64,000 bases of DNA from Setoptus koraiensis (lineage: Eukaryota > Arthropoda). A model generated the notes under the pieces. It made no database searches, had not been told where the DNA came from, and worked only from the letters and a program-made list of their open reading frames with translations. Shown here one piece after another: positions 48,801-58,644 of this stretch; positions within the stretch are counted from its first letter, which is position 1; the number at the start of each line of letters is the position of its first letter. The stretch covers positions 19,468,001 to 19,532,000 of the forward strand of contig CM106585.1 in NCBI GenBank assembly GCA_048013815.1, given 5' to 3'. The position numbers and the translations under genes were made by a program.

Positions 48801-49068
48801 CAGTTGATAACTTTTATTATTATTCTGCATTTTTATAATATTTTGCACCCACATGATGATTGATATCAATCAAAGTAGCCTAAATGACAAGACGACCACT
48901 CTATCATATGAACATAATTAATTATTATTAATTAGATGGTGCTTAATACTGTCTGTACTATACACTGAAAATATTCTGCAGAAACCACTAGCTGAACTCT
49001 CAAGAGAGCAGAAGCTTGGGAAATCGAACAACTTCTCTCACCACAAAATACATACACAAGCAAAAACT
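45801..49068. other. Neuroglian upstream region, low complexity
   Basis: Contains complementary GCGAAC-type repeat arms (45950-46310), CA/GT runs (46447-46465, 46788-46801, 47431-47450), a CAA/CAG tract (47138-47196) and TA runs (47733-47755, 48573-48610). The 1-2 kb before the gene is C/A-rich and lacks open frames, as expected of a long 5' leader. Confidence 0.45.
46018..46310. repeat. GCGAACGAAC repeat with an opposing GTTCGCTT arm
   Basis: GAACGAACGA-type units at about 46048-46140 are followed at about 46241-46306 by GTTCGTTCGCTT units, their complement, so the tract can fold back. It yields spurious Ala/Arg/Ser-rich frames on both strands. Confidence 0.7.
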
Positions 49069-52000
49069 ATGGAGGAATCCATTGAGCGTGATCATGATGA
49101 TCTCACCAAACGGTCATGCTCGCCGATGATGCCGCTGCCACACAACAATTATGAACAAATTTATGCCACCACACCTCATCACAACAAACTGCCAAGGAAA
49201 AGAAGAAGAATACGCACACCTCCAGTGGAAACTATCCTATTAACATCCCGAACTCATACAATGGTACAATTACTACAACTATTTGTGATTTCACTCATTA
49301 CTTACACATTTTTCATATCTTGTGTAATATGCGACGAGGTGGACTTCTTTATGGCCCACCATGGAAATATAACATCACCGCCCACCATGAGAAAGCAACC
49401 CGGCCATGAACAGTTATTTCAACCTTCTACTGGGGACGAAAATGACCACCCATTCACATTGGATTGTGAGGCAGATGGGGTACCGGAACCATCTTATTAT
49501 TGGACTAAAAATGGTGCTAGATTTAATTATGTCGCCTATGATAAAAGAATAAGTCAAAAACCTAAACTTGGCACATTAGTATTCAACAAACCAGATGCTG
49601 TTGACGAGGGCCTTTATCAGTGCTTTGCAGAAAATCCTCATGGAACATCTATGTCCAATTCTGTATATCTTAGGAAATCTGAGCTGTCTTCTTTCCCAGA
49701 GGAGTCCATTAGAGATTATACAATAATAGAAGGAGCACCGTATACTATCGATTGTAATCCGCCCTCAGGATATCCTAAACCGTCTATATACTGGATGATA
49801 TTATCAAACACAGGTGCCTTACATAGTATAAATAGCTCTAGATTGACATTAGATCCAGAAGGTAGACTGCATTTCTCAAATGTCACAAAGCAGGATCAAC
49901 TTAACAACGCTCTATATGCATGCAGCGCTACATCTCATTACAGAACTGAGTATAAAGTTGGACGTAAAACTAGATTGATCGTACAGTCCAATTCAGCCAG
50001 TTTGGTCAAACATCCACCTGAGGCGCAATATCTATCGCCTCCTACAGTTCCTGCCTTGAGAGGACAAAAACTAATGTTGTATTGTATTTACGGAGGTACT
50101 CCATTGCCCGAGATTGTTTGGCGCAAAAAAGGCGGTAGCTTGGAAGGTAACAAATTTTCCTATCTCAACTACGGCAAGACATTAGTTATATTCGATGTGG
50201 ATCATACTGATGACGGTATATATGAATGTACAGCTAGCAACGGACATGGTGCCCAACTTTCTCATGCAATAACTGTTACAGTCTCTTCAGCTCCTCATTG
50301 GATAATTTCCCCGAGTAATGCGATAGCTGCACAGGATGAAAATATCGCCTTTCAGTGTACCGCTGGGGGTAAACCTAAGCCCAATTTACAATGGCTTCTT
50401 AACGGCCAGCCCTTAGATACAGATCCAGACCAAATATGAAGTTGGATGGAGCGACTTGATTCGCTAAAAAAATCAGATATGGGATAGATATATCAATGGA
50501 ATTCATCTGATACACACAGATATGCGTTTTAGGATTTCTATCTCAATGTCCTCGACTTAAGACCGCAAATAAATGCCGCACCTGAGCGTGTTTCAAGAGC
50601 TGCAGTTTCGTCTACGGTCACGCTGAAGCGTAGATTATTTGGAGCTCCGAAACCAGAGGTGAAGATTGAACTTAGTGGGGGCCGCTACAAGGTGCTAGAA
50701 AATGGTGATCTCCAGATAGAACAAGTAATGCCTACAGACCAAGGACGATACAGATGTCGAGGCGCCAACAAGCACGGTGAAGTTACCGTTGAGGGCGAGC
50801 TGCATGTTAAAGGTAGAACTAAGATCATCCAGCCATCAGAGAATATCGAGCTCTCTGCCTCTAAAACAGCTGTCGTTCGGTGTAATGCAGAGGCCGATCC
50901 AACATTGGAGTTAGTTGTTCTTTGGTTGTATAACGGAAGAGTAATCGATTTTGATTCCGACCCAAGAATGATCCAGTCTAGAGATAACTCTCTTTCTATT
51001 TCCAAAACAAGGGAATTAGATTCAGGAAACTACACATGTCTTGCTAAGACTGCTCTGGATCATGTTTCCAGCAGCGCTACTTTAACTGTTCAAGACGTAC
51101 CCAACCCTCCCAAGATAACCAAGCTAGAGTGTGACGATTATACAGCCACAATCTCTTGGACGCCGACTGGGGATCGAAGGGCTCCAATACTCGGTTATGA
51201 TATCTACTTTAATACAACTACAAGCCCAGGAGAATGGAAGATAGCTTTCCACGACATACCTGCTCCGGATAACAAATTCACCATGCAGCTACTTCCTTAT
51301 TCAAATACTACTTTCAGAGTTGTTGCTAAGAATAAAATTGGCCCAAGTTTACCAAGTAGGCCCTCCGACGTGTGCACCACAGGAAAGGCAGCTCCCTCCA
51401 AGAACCCTTCAGATGTGAGAGGACGAGGCTCGTCTCCCAACAACCTAGAAATAACATGGGCGCCAATGCTTCCATCAGAGCACAATGGTCCAGGGTTCTT
51501 CTACAAGGTTTTTTGGCGTCGTGACGATGTACCGGACGGTCAATATAGGCAAGAGAAAATAAATGATTACACTCAAAGCAAATATGTCATTAGAGATCAA
51601 CCAACATATGTACCATATCGCATAAAAGTTGAAGCACATAACTCTATGGGCCAGGCAACAGTTTCGGCCAAAGAAGTTATAGGCTACTCTGGTCAAAACT
51701 ACCCAACTCAAGAGCCTAAAAATTTCCGAATTACTAATCTCCTCTCACCAAAATCAGCACAATTTGCTTGGGATCCAGTTTCCCCTGAAACAATAAGAGG
51801 GAAATTTAAAGGATACAAGATTCAAGCCTGGGTTCCTTCAGACAATGACCCTGCAACTCATATGCAACAAGTAACAGTCGGTAATACAACCATAGCCGAA
51901 GTTGAGATACTAAGACCGTATGCAAATAACTCCGTCCATATAATGGCATTGAATGAGGAATATTTCGGGCCTGCATCCAATGTCGTTACTGTTACCACGC

Positions 52001-53138
52001 CTGAAGGCACTCCCGAACCAGTCTCATCATTGATAGCCTCACCAATGGGATCTAGCGCGTTTTATCTTGTATGGAAAAAACCTGAGAGGCCCAACGGTAT
52101 CTTGAAAGGTTATGAAATTGACTATGAGGAACTTGATGGCACACAACTCAAAGAGAAAGTCAGAAGGAACCCTTCCATCGATGATCCTCACGAATCGAAG
52201 GCCAAATTGGCTGGGCTCAAACCTAACACCAGATATAGGATAACAATCACAGGCAAAACCAATGCCGGCGAGGGAAGTCCCTACTATATTGAGGCAAGTA
52301 CTAAAGGATCTCAGGATATTGTTCCAGATGAGCCGTCTTTTCTTTGGCATAAGTTATCAGAGGAAAAAAATAGCTTCAAAATAACATGGCTACCAAATTA
52401 CAAGCATCAAAAACCGGGCAGTGCTTTCTATGTCCAATTTAGGAAATTCGGTGAGACCCAGTGGCAAAAGTCCCCCATAGAACCTAACCTAGAGGCCGTT
52501 CTAATAAAAGGACTCGAAGGCAGCTCACTTTATGAGATGCGAGTCGTCTCAGTTGATGGTCCATACCAAACACCGAGTAAAATTGAGGAAATAGCCACAG
52601 ATGGTTTCAGACATAGCCCGTCCTCTGATCCACTTGCAGATCCAGGCTGGTTTATCGGCCTGCTATGTGCTATTGCGTTGCTTGTTGCTATATTTGTACT
52701 AGTCTGTTTGGTGAAGCAAAACAGAGGTGGAAGATATCTTGTACATGAGAAAGAGATAGCTCTCGGACAAGACACAGATGACTACGAAGATGCGGGTTTC
52801 AACGAATATAAGGGACCGTAAGTATATTGTTCAATTTGAGTACCCACAACTGAAGGTTAAACCTGAGTTACTTTGTGAGCTGGTAAACTTTTTCATCAAT
52901 ATTAATTGTCTCTTCACTTTTTTTTCTCGTGGCAAATAGTTCCAGCGTGACTAAACCCTTGCGAGAAGATGATCATTCAATTGGAAGTCTTCAAGATTCT
53001 GACACTGACTCCATGACCGATTACGAGGGCGAGAAATCGAAATTTGAAGAAGACGGTTCCTTCATAGGACAGTATGGCGCAAGAAGAAAGAATGACATGC
53101 CAACTATACTATCTACAGGTGTTGCAACCTTTGTTTAA
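49069..53138 (+). CDS. Nrg: Neuroglian (L1-type adhesion molecule) with a damaged Ig4/Ig5 tract
   Basis: Neuroglian is a homophilic neural and glial membrane protein linked to ankyrin. Visible parts are a signal peptide (MVQLLQLFVISLITYTFF, Met at 49261; an in-frame Met at 49069 adds 64 residues), Ig1-Ig3 and the first half of Ig4 (49330-50436), the rest of Ig5 and Ig6 (50533-51095), five FN3 domains (51100-52610), a membrane segment (about 52648-52715) and a cytoplasmic tail. The tail continues after a 122-bp intron (52818-52939) and has TDSM, FIGQY (ankyrin site) and a C-terminal T-F-V, a PDZ-type end. The open frame is interrupted: it stops at 50437-50439, is disordered to 50532 (TAG at 50530), and reopens. 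In this tract an Ig4 Cys reads Trp and an Ig5 Cys reads Arg. All else is intact, so this may be a local conversion, an allele or an assembly fault. Confidence 0.88.
50437..50640 (+). other. Damaged tract inside neuroglian
   Basis: The stop TGA at 50437-50439 follows TDPDQI. The next 90 bp read as neuroglian-like protein only in pieces (KLDGAT, then SDMG, then YQWNSSDTH), with another stop at 50530. The reading resumes as DFYLNVLDLRPQ. Part of the tract (50396-50589) is closely matched by a displaced fragment at 59208-59397 on the opposite strand, which shares the early disruptions but keeps the Cys codon (YQCNSSDTH). Confidence 0.8.
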
Positions 53139-53179
53139 TAATATATATTAAAAATGTTTTTGAAAACTCAATGTTAGAG

Positions 53180-53185
53180 AATAAA
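53180..53185 (+). terminator. Neuroglian poly(A) signal
   Basis: AATAAA about 40 bp after the stop of the last exon. Confidence 0.6.
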
Positions 53186-53344
53186 TTTATTGTATTTCTA
53201 AGCAAATTTACAATCATTCTCACGTTCCACCTCAAGGTGGCAGATTGAAACGGGGAATCTATGAATGCCAGTGAACCCTTTGATGCCTAGAAGCGAGGCA
53301 GCGTACAAAATTAAAAAGCCAGCCCTCCCACAACTGGTAAACCA

Positions 53345-53460
53345 ATGATTGAATTGTTCGGGCGAGAGAAAGCAGAGAACGCGAGAAATAAGAATATGAA
53401 GCTTGAGACGGAGCATTTGGATCGGAATCGCTGTGTTTTATTTAATCAATAGGTAGGTCA
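53345..53460. repeat. Dispersed repeat, copy 1
   Basis: The segment with GGGCGAGAGAA...GAGAAATAAGAATA...TAGGTAGGTC recurs, diverged, at about 57712-57830 in the same orientation. Both copies lie beside members of the secreted-peptide family. Confidence 0.6.
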
Positions 53461-53562
53461 ACTTTGGAGAAAGTGCCAGGCGTCGATGGTGTGATGTTGA
53501 TGGTGATCATCATGGTGACGACTGCCCAGAAGTAGTTGAAGTTGATGATTTTGTGGACTTTC

Positions 53563-53748
53563 TCAACCAGTAGAGGGCATTCTTAGCAGTTTAGCACCTT
53601 CGATGACAGTTTCCGTTTCTTCTTTTTTCGGCCCATCTTTTTTCGGTGCCCCGGCAGCAGGAGATGCACACGTCACTTGATGTTCCGATACGTTGATGGC
53701 CAAGACCAACACGGCTATTAAGACAAACATCGGTAGTAATTTAGACAT
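53563..53748 (-). CDS. Secreted peptide family member A
   Basis: 61 residues. MSKLLPMFVLIAVLVLAIN forms a signal peptide, followed by the family hallmark SEHQVTC and then a Lys/Glu-rich tail (KKDGPKKEETETVIEG) without further cysteines. The start is the ATG at 53748; longer open frame upstream is untranslated leader. The leader has TATTTAAG (53888-53895) and strong similarity to the leader and promoter of member B, which lies in opposite orientation. It lacks the RRSA...QKRG propeptide of B and D, so this member has diverged or lost that part. I do not recognise a function. Confidence 0.6.
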   Translation of the reverse strand: MSKLLPMFVLIAVLVLAINVSEHQVTCASPAAGAPKKDGPKKEETETVIEGAKLLRMPSTG

Positions 53749-53887
53749 GATGAAAATGTTGGCTCTACTGACTTTAATTGTGGTTTTACTTTGCTTGATG
53801 CTGATCCCGGAGAGAATGTGTGAGTACGTCAGGTTGGTAATTTTGAATTTTGGAGAAGTGAATGTGATTTTGTGCTTGTGAGTTGAC

Positions 53888-53895
53888 CTTAAATA
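53888..53895 (-). promoter_or_regulatory. TATA-like box of member A
   Basis: CTATTTAAGGTC on the minus strand. The same sequence lies at the same relative place upstream of members B and D. Confidence 0.5.
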
Positions 53896-54300
53896 GTGCT
53901 CAAATTCATTTTGATCTAATGTCTGAAAGCTACAGCGCAGAACACTGAAAGACCATAGCTGCGCACTAGGGGTACGCATAATTCTTCCCCTATGTCCGAA
54001 TACTTAATCACACGGGTGTGGCAAGCGTCCCGAAGACAACACGAACGAGCACGAGAGCTGTCTTCAGAGGGGGAAAATTGAATGGAATATTTTGGCGCGG
54101 GCAATTTCCTTGGTTGGAGAACACAGATTTACAACTCGATTAAGGCGAAAACTCTGTAGACTCTTTTGCTGCGAATGGGGGAAAGAACGGAATTCAATAT
54201 GAACGCTAAAGGCAGAGTGAAACGAGGACATTAGCACCAAGTATCAGTAAAACAAGTTTGAGTACCACGGTTGCCTGACACAGGCAGAAATCTAAATGAG
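53896..54300. repeat. Promoter-side duplication of member A
   Basis: About 53900-54175 read on the minus strand matches 56580-56865 on the plus strand (for example CTTAATCGAG, AAATCTGTGTTCT, CTGAAGACAGC, CTCGTGCTCGTTCGT). The A copy continues without the MITE that interrupts the B copy at the corresponding point (GCAGCAAAAGAGTC). Confidence 0.75.
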
Positions 54301-54333
54301 CAATGAAACTTAATTTTATTTACCATCGCATTG

Positions 54334-54576
54334 TCAATCGTCAACAACGATCAATGCGAACTTGATGTTATGCGAAACGGCTCTCGAATAGTGCCGAATT
54401 TCGATGTCTGCTTCATCATCGTGAGTGAATGGGATGCGCTCCTCGAGTTCTTCTATTCTGATAACAGAACCAGCACCTTGCTGCTCAATGAATATCTCAG
54501 TTGAGTTTGGTTTCCCACGCACGATCTCAATGAATGTGTCATTAGATTGGAGAGAGATTACGAGCGTAGATCTCTT
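54334..54576 (-). CDS. Candidate 3' exon of an unrecognised gene
   Basis: An 80-codon open frame with a protein-like pattern of alternating hydrophobic strands (FIEIVRGK, EIFIEQQG, SVIRIEELEE, KFALIVVDD). It ends at a stop followed about 15-20 bp later by AATAAA on the minus strand. There is no convincing initiator Met, and an AG just upstream could be a splice acceptor. I see no partner exons in the next kilobase, so it may be another displaced gene shard. I do not recognise the family. Confidence 0.35.
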   Translation of the reverse strand, partial: KRSTLVISLQSNDTFIEIVRGKPNSTEIFIEQQGAGSVIRIEELEERIPFTHDDEADIEIRHYSRAVSHNIKFALIVVDD

Positions 54577-55090
54577 TGGTTATTGCAACATAATGTAAGC
54601 TATGGTGATGTAAACAAACCGACAATCAAGTATGCATCTGGTTGGAATGACAGAGCATCAACGGACTAGGAAACTTGTTTCACTGATAGTTAGTGCTAAT
54701 ATCAATCTCTGTTGAGATCTCTTTGTGAAAGTATTCACACAAACAAACAACAGCCAAAGATTAATTTTAACCTTTCGACCTTGACAAAGACCTGTCTCAC
54801 TTGTACCAAAATACCAATAAGACGCAAAATCATTATTTGATGATCAGCTTGTTCTTGTGATGTCTCAACAACCGCCTAGAATGTTTAGCGAGCCCGGCGC
54901 AGATCGGATACTTTTCCAGCTACTTACAAAGTATATACAGTATGTGTGTATTTACAATGTGTATAACCAGAAACTAAGACAGTCAGTCAGCCAGTGATTG
55001 ATGTCGGAAACTAGTAATTCCACAATTGTTGCATGCTATCCTAGGATCTATGCTAGCTGGCGAAGTTAGAAATTAGTTTGATTGTGTAAA
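54577..55090. other. Intergenic, nothing recognised
   Basis: AT-rich single-copy-looking sequence with no open frame of note. Confidence 0.4.
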
Positions 55091-55248
55091 TTATCATGCA
55101 TTCATGTAGAAGGCATCGGAAAAGATGAAAAAACTGGTGTGGCACTCGCAATTCGCTCATGCTCTCAGTTGGTGCAAGAAAGCTTTCGACAAAATCACCA
55201 ATGTAACTAAGAGACGCGTATAATCAGTCTTCGGACATCATAGAGTGT
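55091..55248. repeat. Direct repeat left of neuroglian shards
   Basis: A diverged copy lies at 55641-55769 (shared GGCATCGG, GAAAAAACT, AACTAAGAGACGCG, ATAATCAGTC). The pair brackets neuroglian shards 1 and 2. Confidence 0.65.
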
Positions 55249-55286
55249 GACTTTTATGCAGCCACGATCTCCTAGTTCGAAGTGTT

Positions 55287-55574
55287 CCGATACTCGGTTA
55301 TGATATCTACTTTAATACAACTACAAGCCCAGGAGAATGGAAGTAGCTTTCCACGACATACCTGCCCCCGATAACAAATTCACCATGCAGCTACCTCGTT
55401 GTTCAAATACTACCTTTGCAGTTGTTGATAAGAGCGAAAATTGATCCAAGTTTACCAAGTAGGCCCTCCGACGTGTGCACTCCAGGAGGGGCAGCTCCCT
55501 CCAAGAACTCTTCAGATGTGAGAGGACGAGGCTCGTCTCCCAACAACCTAGAAATAACATGAGCTCCAATGATG
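55287..55574 (+). pseudogene. Neuroglian shard 1 (FN3-1/FN3-2 junction)
   Basis: Closely matches neuroglian 51184-51473. It has small changes and indels, so no frame runs through it. It starts and ends inside domains, away from intron positions of the present gene, so it is a DNA-level copy and not a retrocopied exon. Confidence 0.88.
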
Positions 55575-55577
55575 CCC

Positions 55578-55636
55578 CACCGAAGGACAGCTGTTTTAGA
55601 GGCAGATAGCTCGATATTCTCTGGTGGCTGGATGAT
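55578..55636 (-). pseudogene. Neuroglian shard 2 (start of Ig6)
   Basis: Matches neuroglian 50824-50882 in inverted orientation (ENIELSASKTAV is readable). It directly abuts shard 1, although the two source pieces lie about 300 bp apart and in the reverse order in the gene. Confidence 0.85.
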
Positions 55637-55640
55637 AAAT

Positions 55641-55769
55641 AATATATTCATGTTGGAGGCATCGGCGAAGACGAAAAAACTTATGTGACAATGGGCGCAA
55701 TGAAGCTTCCAATAAGATTGCGAATTTAACTAAGAGACGCGGATAATCAGTCTCTGGGCATCATTTCCA
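55641..55769. repeat. Direct repeat right of neuroglian shards
   Basis: Partner of 55091-55248. Its right side leads into the MITE target site. Confidence 0.65.
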
Positions 55770-55795
55770 AACCTGCTTTTGCAGCAAGAGAGTCC

Positions 55796-56572
55796 GGTTA
55801 TAGTGCAGAATAGCGCCACAGTTTTTTTGGGTATTTTTGGATATTTTCGGGTAGTGTATTGTACCCTGATAGCGATGTGGGTATTCCGGAAGTGCGGAAA
55901 TTCCCAGTTCCTGAGATAACCGAGGTACCGCATGGGAGGCGTTTCTTGATACCCGACGTCCGCTGGCGGTCTCTGGGGCATTTTTTTGAGGTATTTTGGG
56001 TATTTTTGGGTAGAGCGGCCTCTGGTGATCAGACATGTGAACTTCGGAAGTTGATAAAAGCGAACATATCCATAGGGGCGACACCAACATTTTGAGAGAT
56101 TTTACGGCTTCGCCGTATTCAGAAACATGGCTGAGACTGATCTGAAGACTCGGCCTGCGGCCTCGTAATTTGGAGGCCGTCACATCTCCGTCGTCGCTCC
56201 CGCGACGACTGCGTGCGACGGGAACCCTTCGGGTAGGGTTGATGAGCGCTTCGGGTATCGGGCTACGCCCTCTACCCTCCGCTCAAGTGACTGCAATTCA
56301 TTTACTACGGCGGGTTCATGTCCTACACGGAGATTTGTTCGAATATCTTGAGAACCGGAAGTTGAATAATTCTGTAAATGATGCCAGTGTGCTCTCCATA
56401 CTCTGACCTAGCTGCATATCGAGTTTTAAGCCTGTATCTTGAATTTCATGTAAAACCGGAACCGGAAGTTTCCGCACTTCCGGACTAGTCAAACTGTTGT
56501 CAGGGGGCCCTACGGGTCCCATGTGTGAAGTTTTATCGAAATCGGAGTGTGGCGCTATTCTGCACTACACCC
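55796..56572. mobile_element. 777-bp MITE, non-autonomous DNA transposon
   Basis: The terminal inverted repeats share GTGCAGAATAGCGCCACA (left about 55796-55820, right about 56548-56572, outermost GGGTGTA/GGTTATA). The element is flanked by the perfect 8-bp target duplication GAGAGTCC (55788-55795 and 56573-56580). It is non-coding inside, with GGGTATTTTTGG-type subrepeats and GC-rich islands. An 8-bp duplication fits hAT, P or Merlin superfamilies; I cannot assign it. The matching site beside member A lacks the insertion. It sits about 300 bp before the TATA-like box of member B. Confidence 0.88.
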
Positions 56573-56864
56573 GAGAGTCCATGGAGTACTTAATCGAGTC
56601 ATAAATCTGTGTTCTTCGGCTAAGGAGATGCGTGTTTTGCCCCCTTCACGCCAAAAATCTCATTCAATTTCCCTTTTCTGAAGACAGCACTCGTGCTCGT
56701 TCGTATTTCCTTCGGGACAGTCGCTATGACTGCTCCGGTGAGACTTTGGGGATGAGTGGTTTTGAGGCGCGATAGATCACTACAGGACAGTCTATATACA
56801 AAAATTTGACGCGAGCTCGCACAGTCTATCTTCATTTGACACAGATCGAAACGAATTGGAAAAC

Positions 56865-56872
56865 TATTTAAG
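56865..56872 (+). promoter_or_regulatory. TATA-like box of member B
   Basis: TATTTAAG 116 bp before the start codon, in the conserved context ACTATTTAAGGTC. Confidence 0.5.
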
Positions 56873-56980
56873 GTCCATTCAAGCACGAAATCTTTCACAT
56901 TTCTCCAAAATCATCACCTGACGTACTCACAAATTCTGCATCAGGCAAAGTCAACCACAGTCAAAGCAACCATATTCGTC

Positions 56981-57325
56981 ATGTCCAAATTACTATCGAT
57001 GATTGTCTTTTTAGCCGTGTTGGTCATGGCCATCAGCCTATCGGAACATCAAGTGTCCTGTCGAGCTGCTGTTGTCGCGGCGTCGAGAGAACGTCGCTCT
57101 GCAACAATTGAAGCACCGAAAATGGACGTGCCATCCCTGCAACTTCTTCTGCGACAAAAGCGTGGATGTATCCCCTTCGAAGAGGGCGCTTGTGATTACA
57201 AGAACGTGGAGCCTGCCCTCCCACAACCTTCTGCTAAACCATCGGTCCCCGCCAAAGTATCGGGAGATAAAGTAGTGTCAAATCAGGCAGCAACAAGTAA
57301 CAAGAAGACTGTTAGCTCGAAATAG
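56981..57325 (+). CDS. Secreted peptide family member B
   Basis: 114 residues with precursor-like organisation. There is a signal peptide (MSKLLSMIVFLAVLVMAI), SEHQVSC, and a spacer with ERRSATIEAPKMDVPSLQL. The dibasic site QKR comes next, followed by GCIPFEEGACDY with two cysteines and a Pro/Ser/Lys-rich tail ending KKTVSSK. Cleavage after KR would release a peptide with one possible disulfide loop. Signal and spacer are almost identical to member D, while the segment after QKR differs almost completely. That pattern is known from neuropeptide and secreted-effector precursors. A poly(A) signal lies at 57338-57343. The MITE upstream may affect expression. Function unknown. Confidence 0.7.
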   Translation: MSKLLSMIVFLAVLVMAISLSEHQVSCRAAVVAASRERRSATIEAPKMDVPSLQLLLRQKRGCIPFEEGACDYKNVEPALPQPSAKPSVPAKVSGDKVVSNQAATSNKKTVSSK

Positions 57326-57337
57326 AAGCGACGGTCC

Positions 57338-57343
57338 AATAAA
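57338..57343 (+). terminator. Member B poly(A) signal
   Basis: AATAAA 13 bp after the stop. The same arrangement follows the homologous tail of member D at 59011-59016. Confidence 0.6.
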
Positions 57344-57897
57344 GACTGTCTGTGTTGTATGATGCGGATGTTCTGCTTGTTAGCAGGGCACCAATGAGAA
57401 AGTCAAAAAAATCAATTTAAACTACTCTTTGGCAGTCGTCACCATAACGATCACCTAATGACTCATGTTTTTTAAAGTTATCACTGTAATGACATATCTA
57501 GTAGTTCAATAAAAGAGAAATTTCATTCAACCTATTCTATTCATCATGTGTCACATTTTTGTTCCGTCTAAAGTGACCTTAATAAATTGCATTTTGGCTC
57601 TAGCCCATTCAACTCGTTAATGACGAAATATTTAGACAATTTAAACACACGCTCTAATGGTTGAACAATAGTTAGGATATTGTTGGCCCCAGTCGAGGGC
57701 AATGAGGTTAAATCGTTTGGGCGAGAGAATTCGTCGCAAGAGAAATAAGAATAGAAAACGTGAAATGGAGTGATTGGACCGCAATTATTGCATTCCATCG
57801 CATAGATAGGAAGGTCGAGTTTTGCAACAATCCCATCGTGTGTGAGTAAATATTGTTCCTATCAGATCCTGTTTAGCCGGACATTTGATTAATATAG
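57344..57897. other. Spacer of the tandem unit
   Basis: 57340-57545 is closely repeated after member D at 59015-59175 (TATGATGCGGATGTTCTGCTTGTTAG-type sequence and GACATATCTAGTAG). 57712-57830 is the second copy of the dispersed repeat at 53345. No gene. Confidence 0.6.
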
Positions 57898-58017
57898 AAT
57901 TGAAAGCTATACAAGGTCAAATCAAGCGATAAATGATCACCATTCATCGAGTATCATCAAGCGAAGTAAAAGTCACAGTCACACACCAACCACATTTCCA
58001 TCATGTCTAAATTACTA
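57898..58017 (+). pseudogene. Leader remnant of the secreted peptide family (C)
   Basis: The 5' leader (CTATACAAGGTCAAATCAAGC, CCACATTTCCATC) and the first five codons (MSKLL) match members A, B and D. Similarity is lost straight after. Only a stub of the gene remains. Confidence 0.7.
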
Positions 58018-58090
58018 TAACAAGCAGCTAGAAGGAATCTGATGTACTCATGAAATGAGCTAAAACGTCCAGACTCACAAGTACAATCAG

Positions 58091-58165
58091 CCAAGACCAA
58101 CATGCAACATGAATATGATACCTCGAGATTATAATCGAATAAACAAACACAGATCATTGTTTGGC
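58091..58165 (+). repeat. Copy of hairpin right arm
   Basis: Resembles 58316-58391 (ATCGAATAAACAAACACA, ATCATTGTTT) in direct orientation. Confidence 0.7.
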
Positions 58166-58171
58166 TCTTGA

Positions 58172-58206
58172 TAGGCTCTTGAGTTGGGTAGTTTTGACCA
58201 GAGTAG
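58172..58206 (-). pseudogene. Neuroglian shard 3 (FN3-2/FN3-3 linker)
   Basis: 35 bp identical to neuroglian 51684-51718, inverted. Encodes YSGQNYPTQEP. Confidence 0.8.
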
Positions 58207-58238
58207 CTGCTATTTGTGTTCATTGATCCGATCATCAG

Positions 58239-58356
58239 CTCGATGTATCATCTCCATGGTTCGTGTTAGTTTTGGCCAATTACAAGTGCAGACTGAATGT
58301 GATAACTGTTTGCAATTGGCCAAAACCCATACGCACCATGAAGATGATACATCGAG
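58239..58356. repeat. 43-bp inverted repeat with 32-bp loop
   Basis: Arms 58239-58281 and 58314-58356 pair at about 38 of 43 positions. Transcribed RNA would form a long hairpin. Size is in the range of small-RNA precursors or a minimal foldback element; neither is shown. Confidence 0.75.
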
Positions 58357-58506
58357 AGGACAATCGAATAAACAAACACAAATCATTGTTTCGATTCGAA
58401 ACTCTTATAGTTACAGCGCTTGCTACAAAACGGACAAACAGTTATTTGTTGATCTTATCGGGTGATGTTGAGATGTCCAAAATATGATCAACATAAAATT
58501 GAAGAC

Positions 58507-58515
58507 TATTTAAAG
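58507..58515 (+). promoter_or_regulatory. TATA-like box of member D
   Basis: TATTTAAAG about 138 bp before the start codon, in the family context ACTATTTAAAGTC. Confidence 0.5.
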
Positions 58516-58644
58516 TCAACACAAGCACGAAAAGTTAATGATTTCTTACAAACCGTCACTTGACATCCTGACACACACTCTCCGATCAGAATCCACCAAA
58601 GTTAAATCACAGTTCAAGTCAGCACAGCCAACAACATCTTCATA

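Noticed and set aside
55287-55574. A second neuroglian gene
   Set aside because: Only part of two FN3 domains is present, with frame changes, and the neighbouring piece is inverted. It is a fragment, not a gene.
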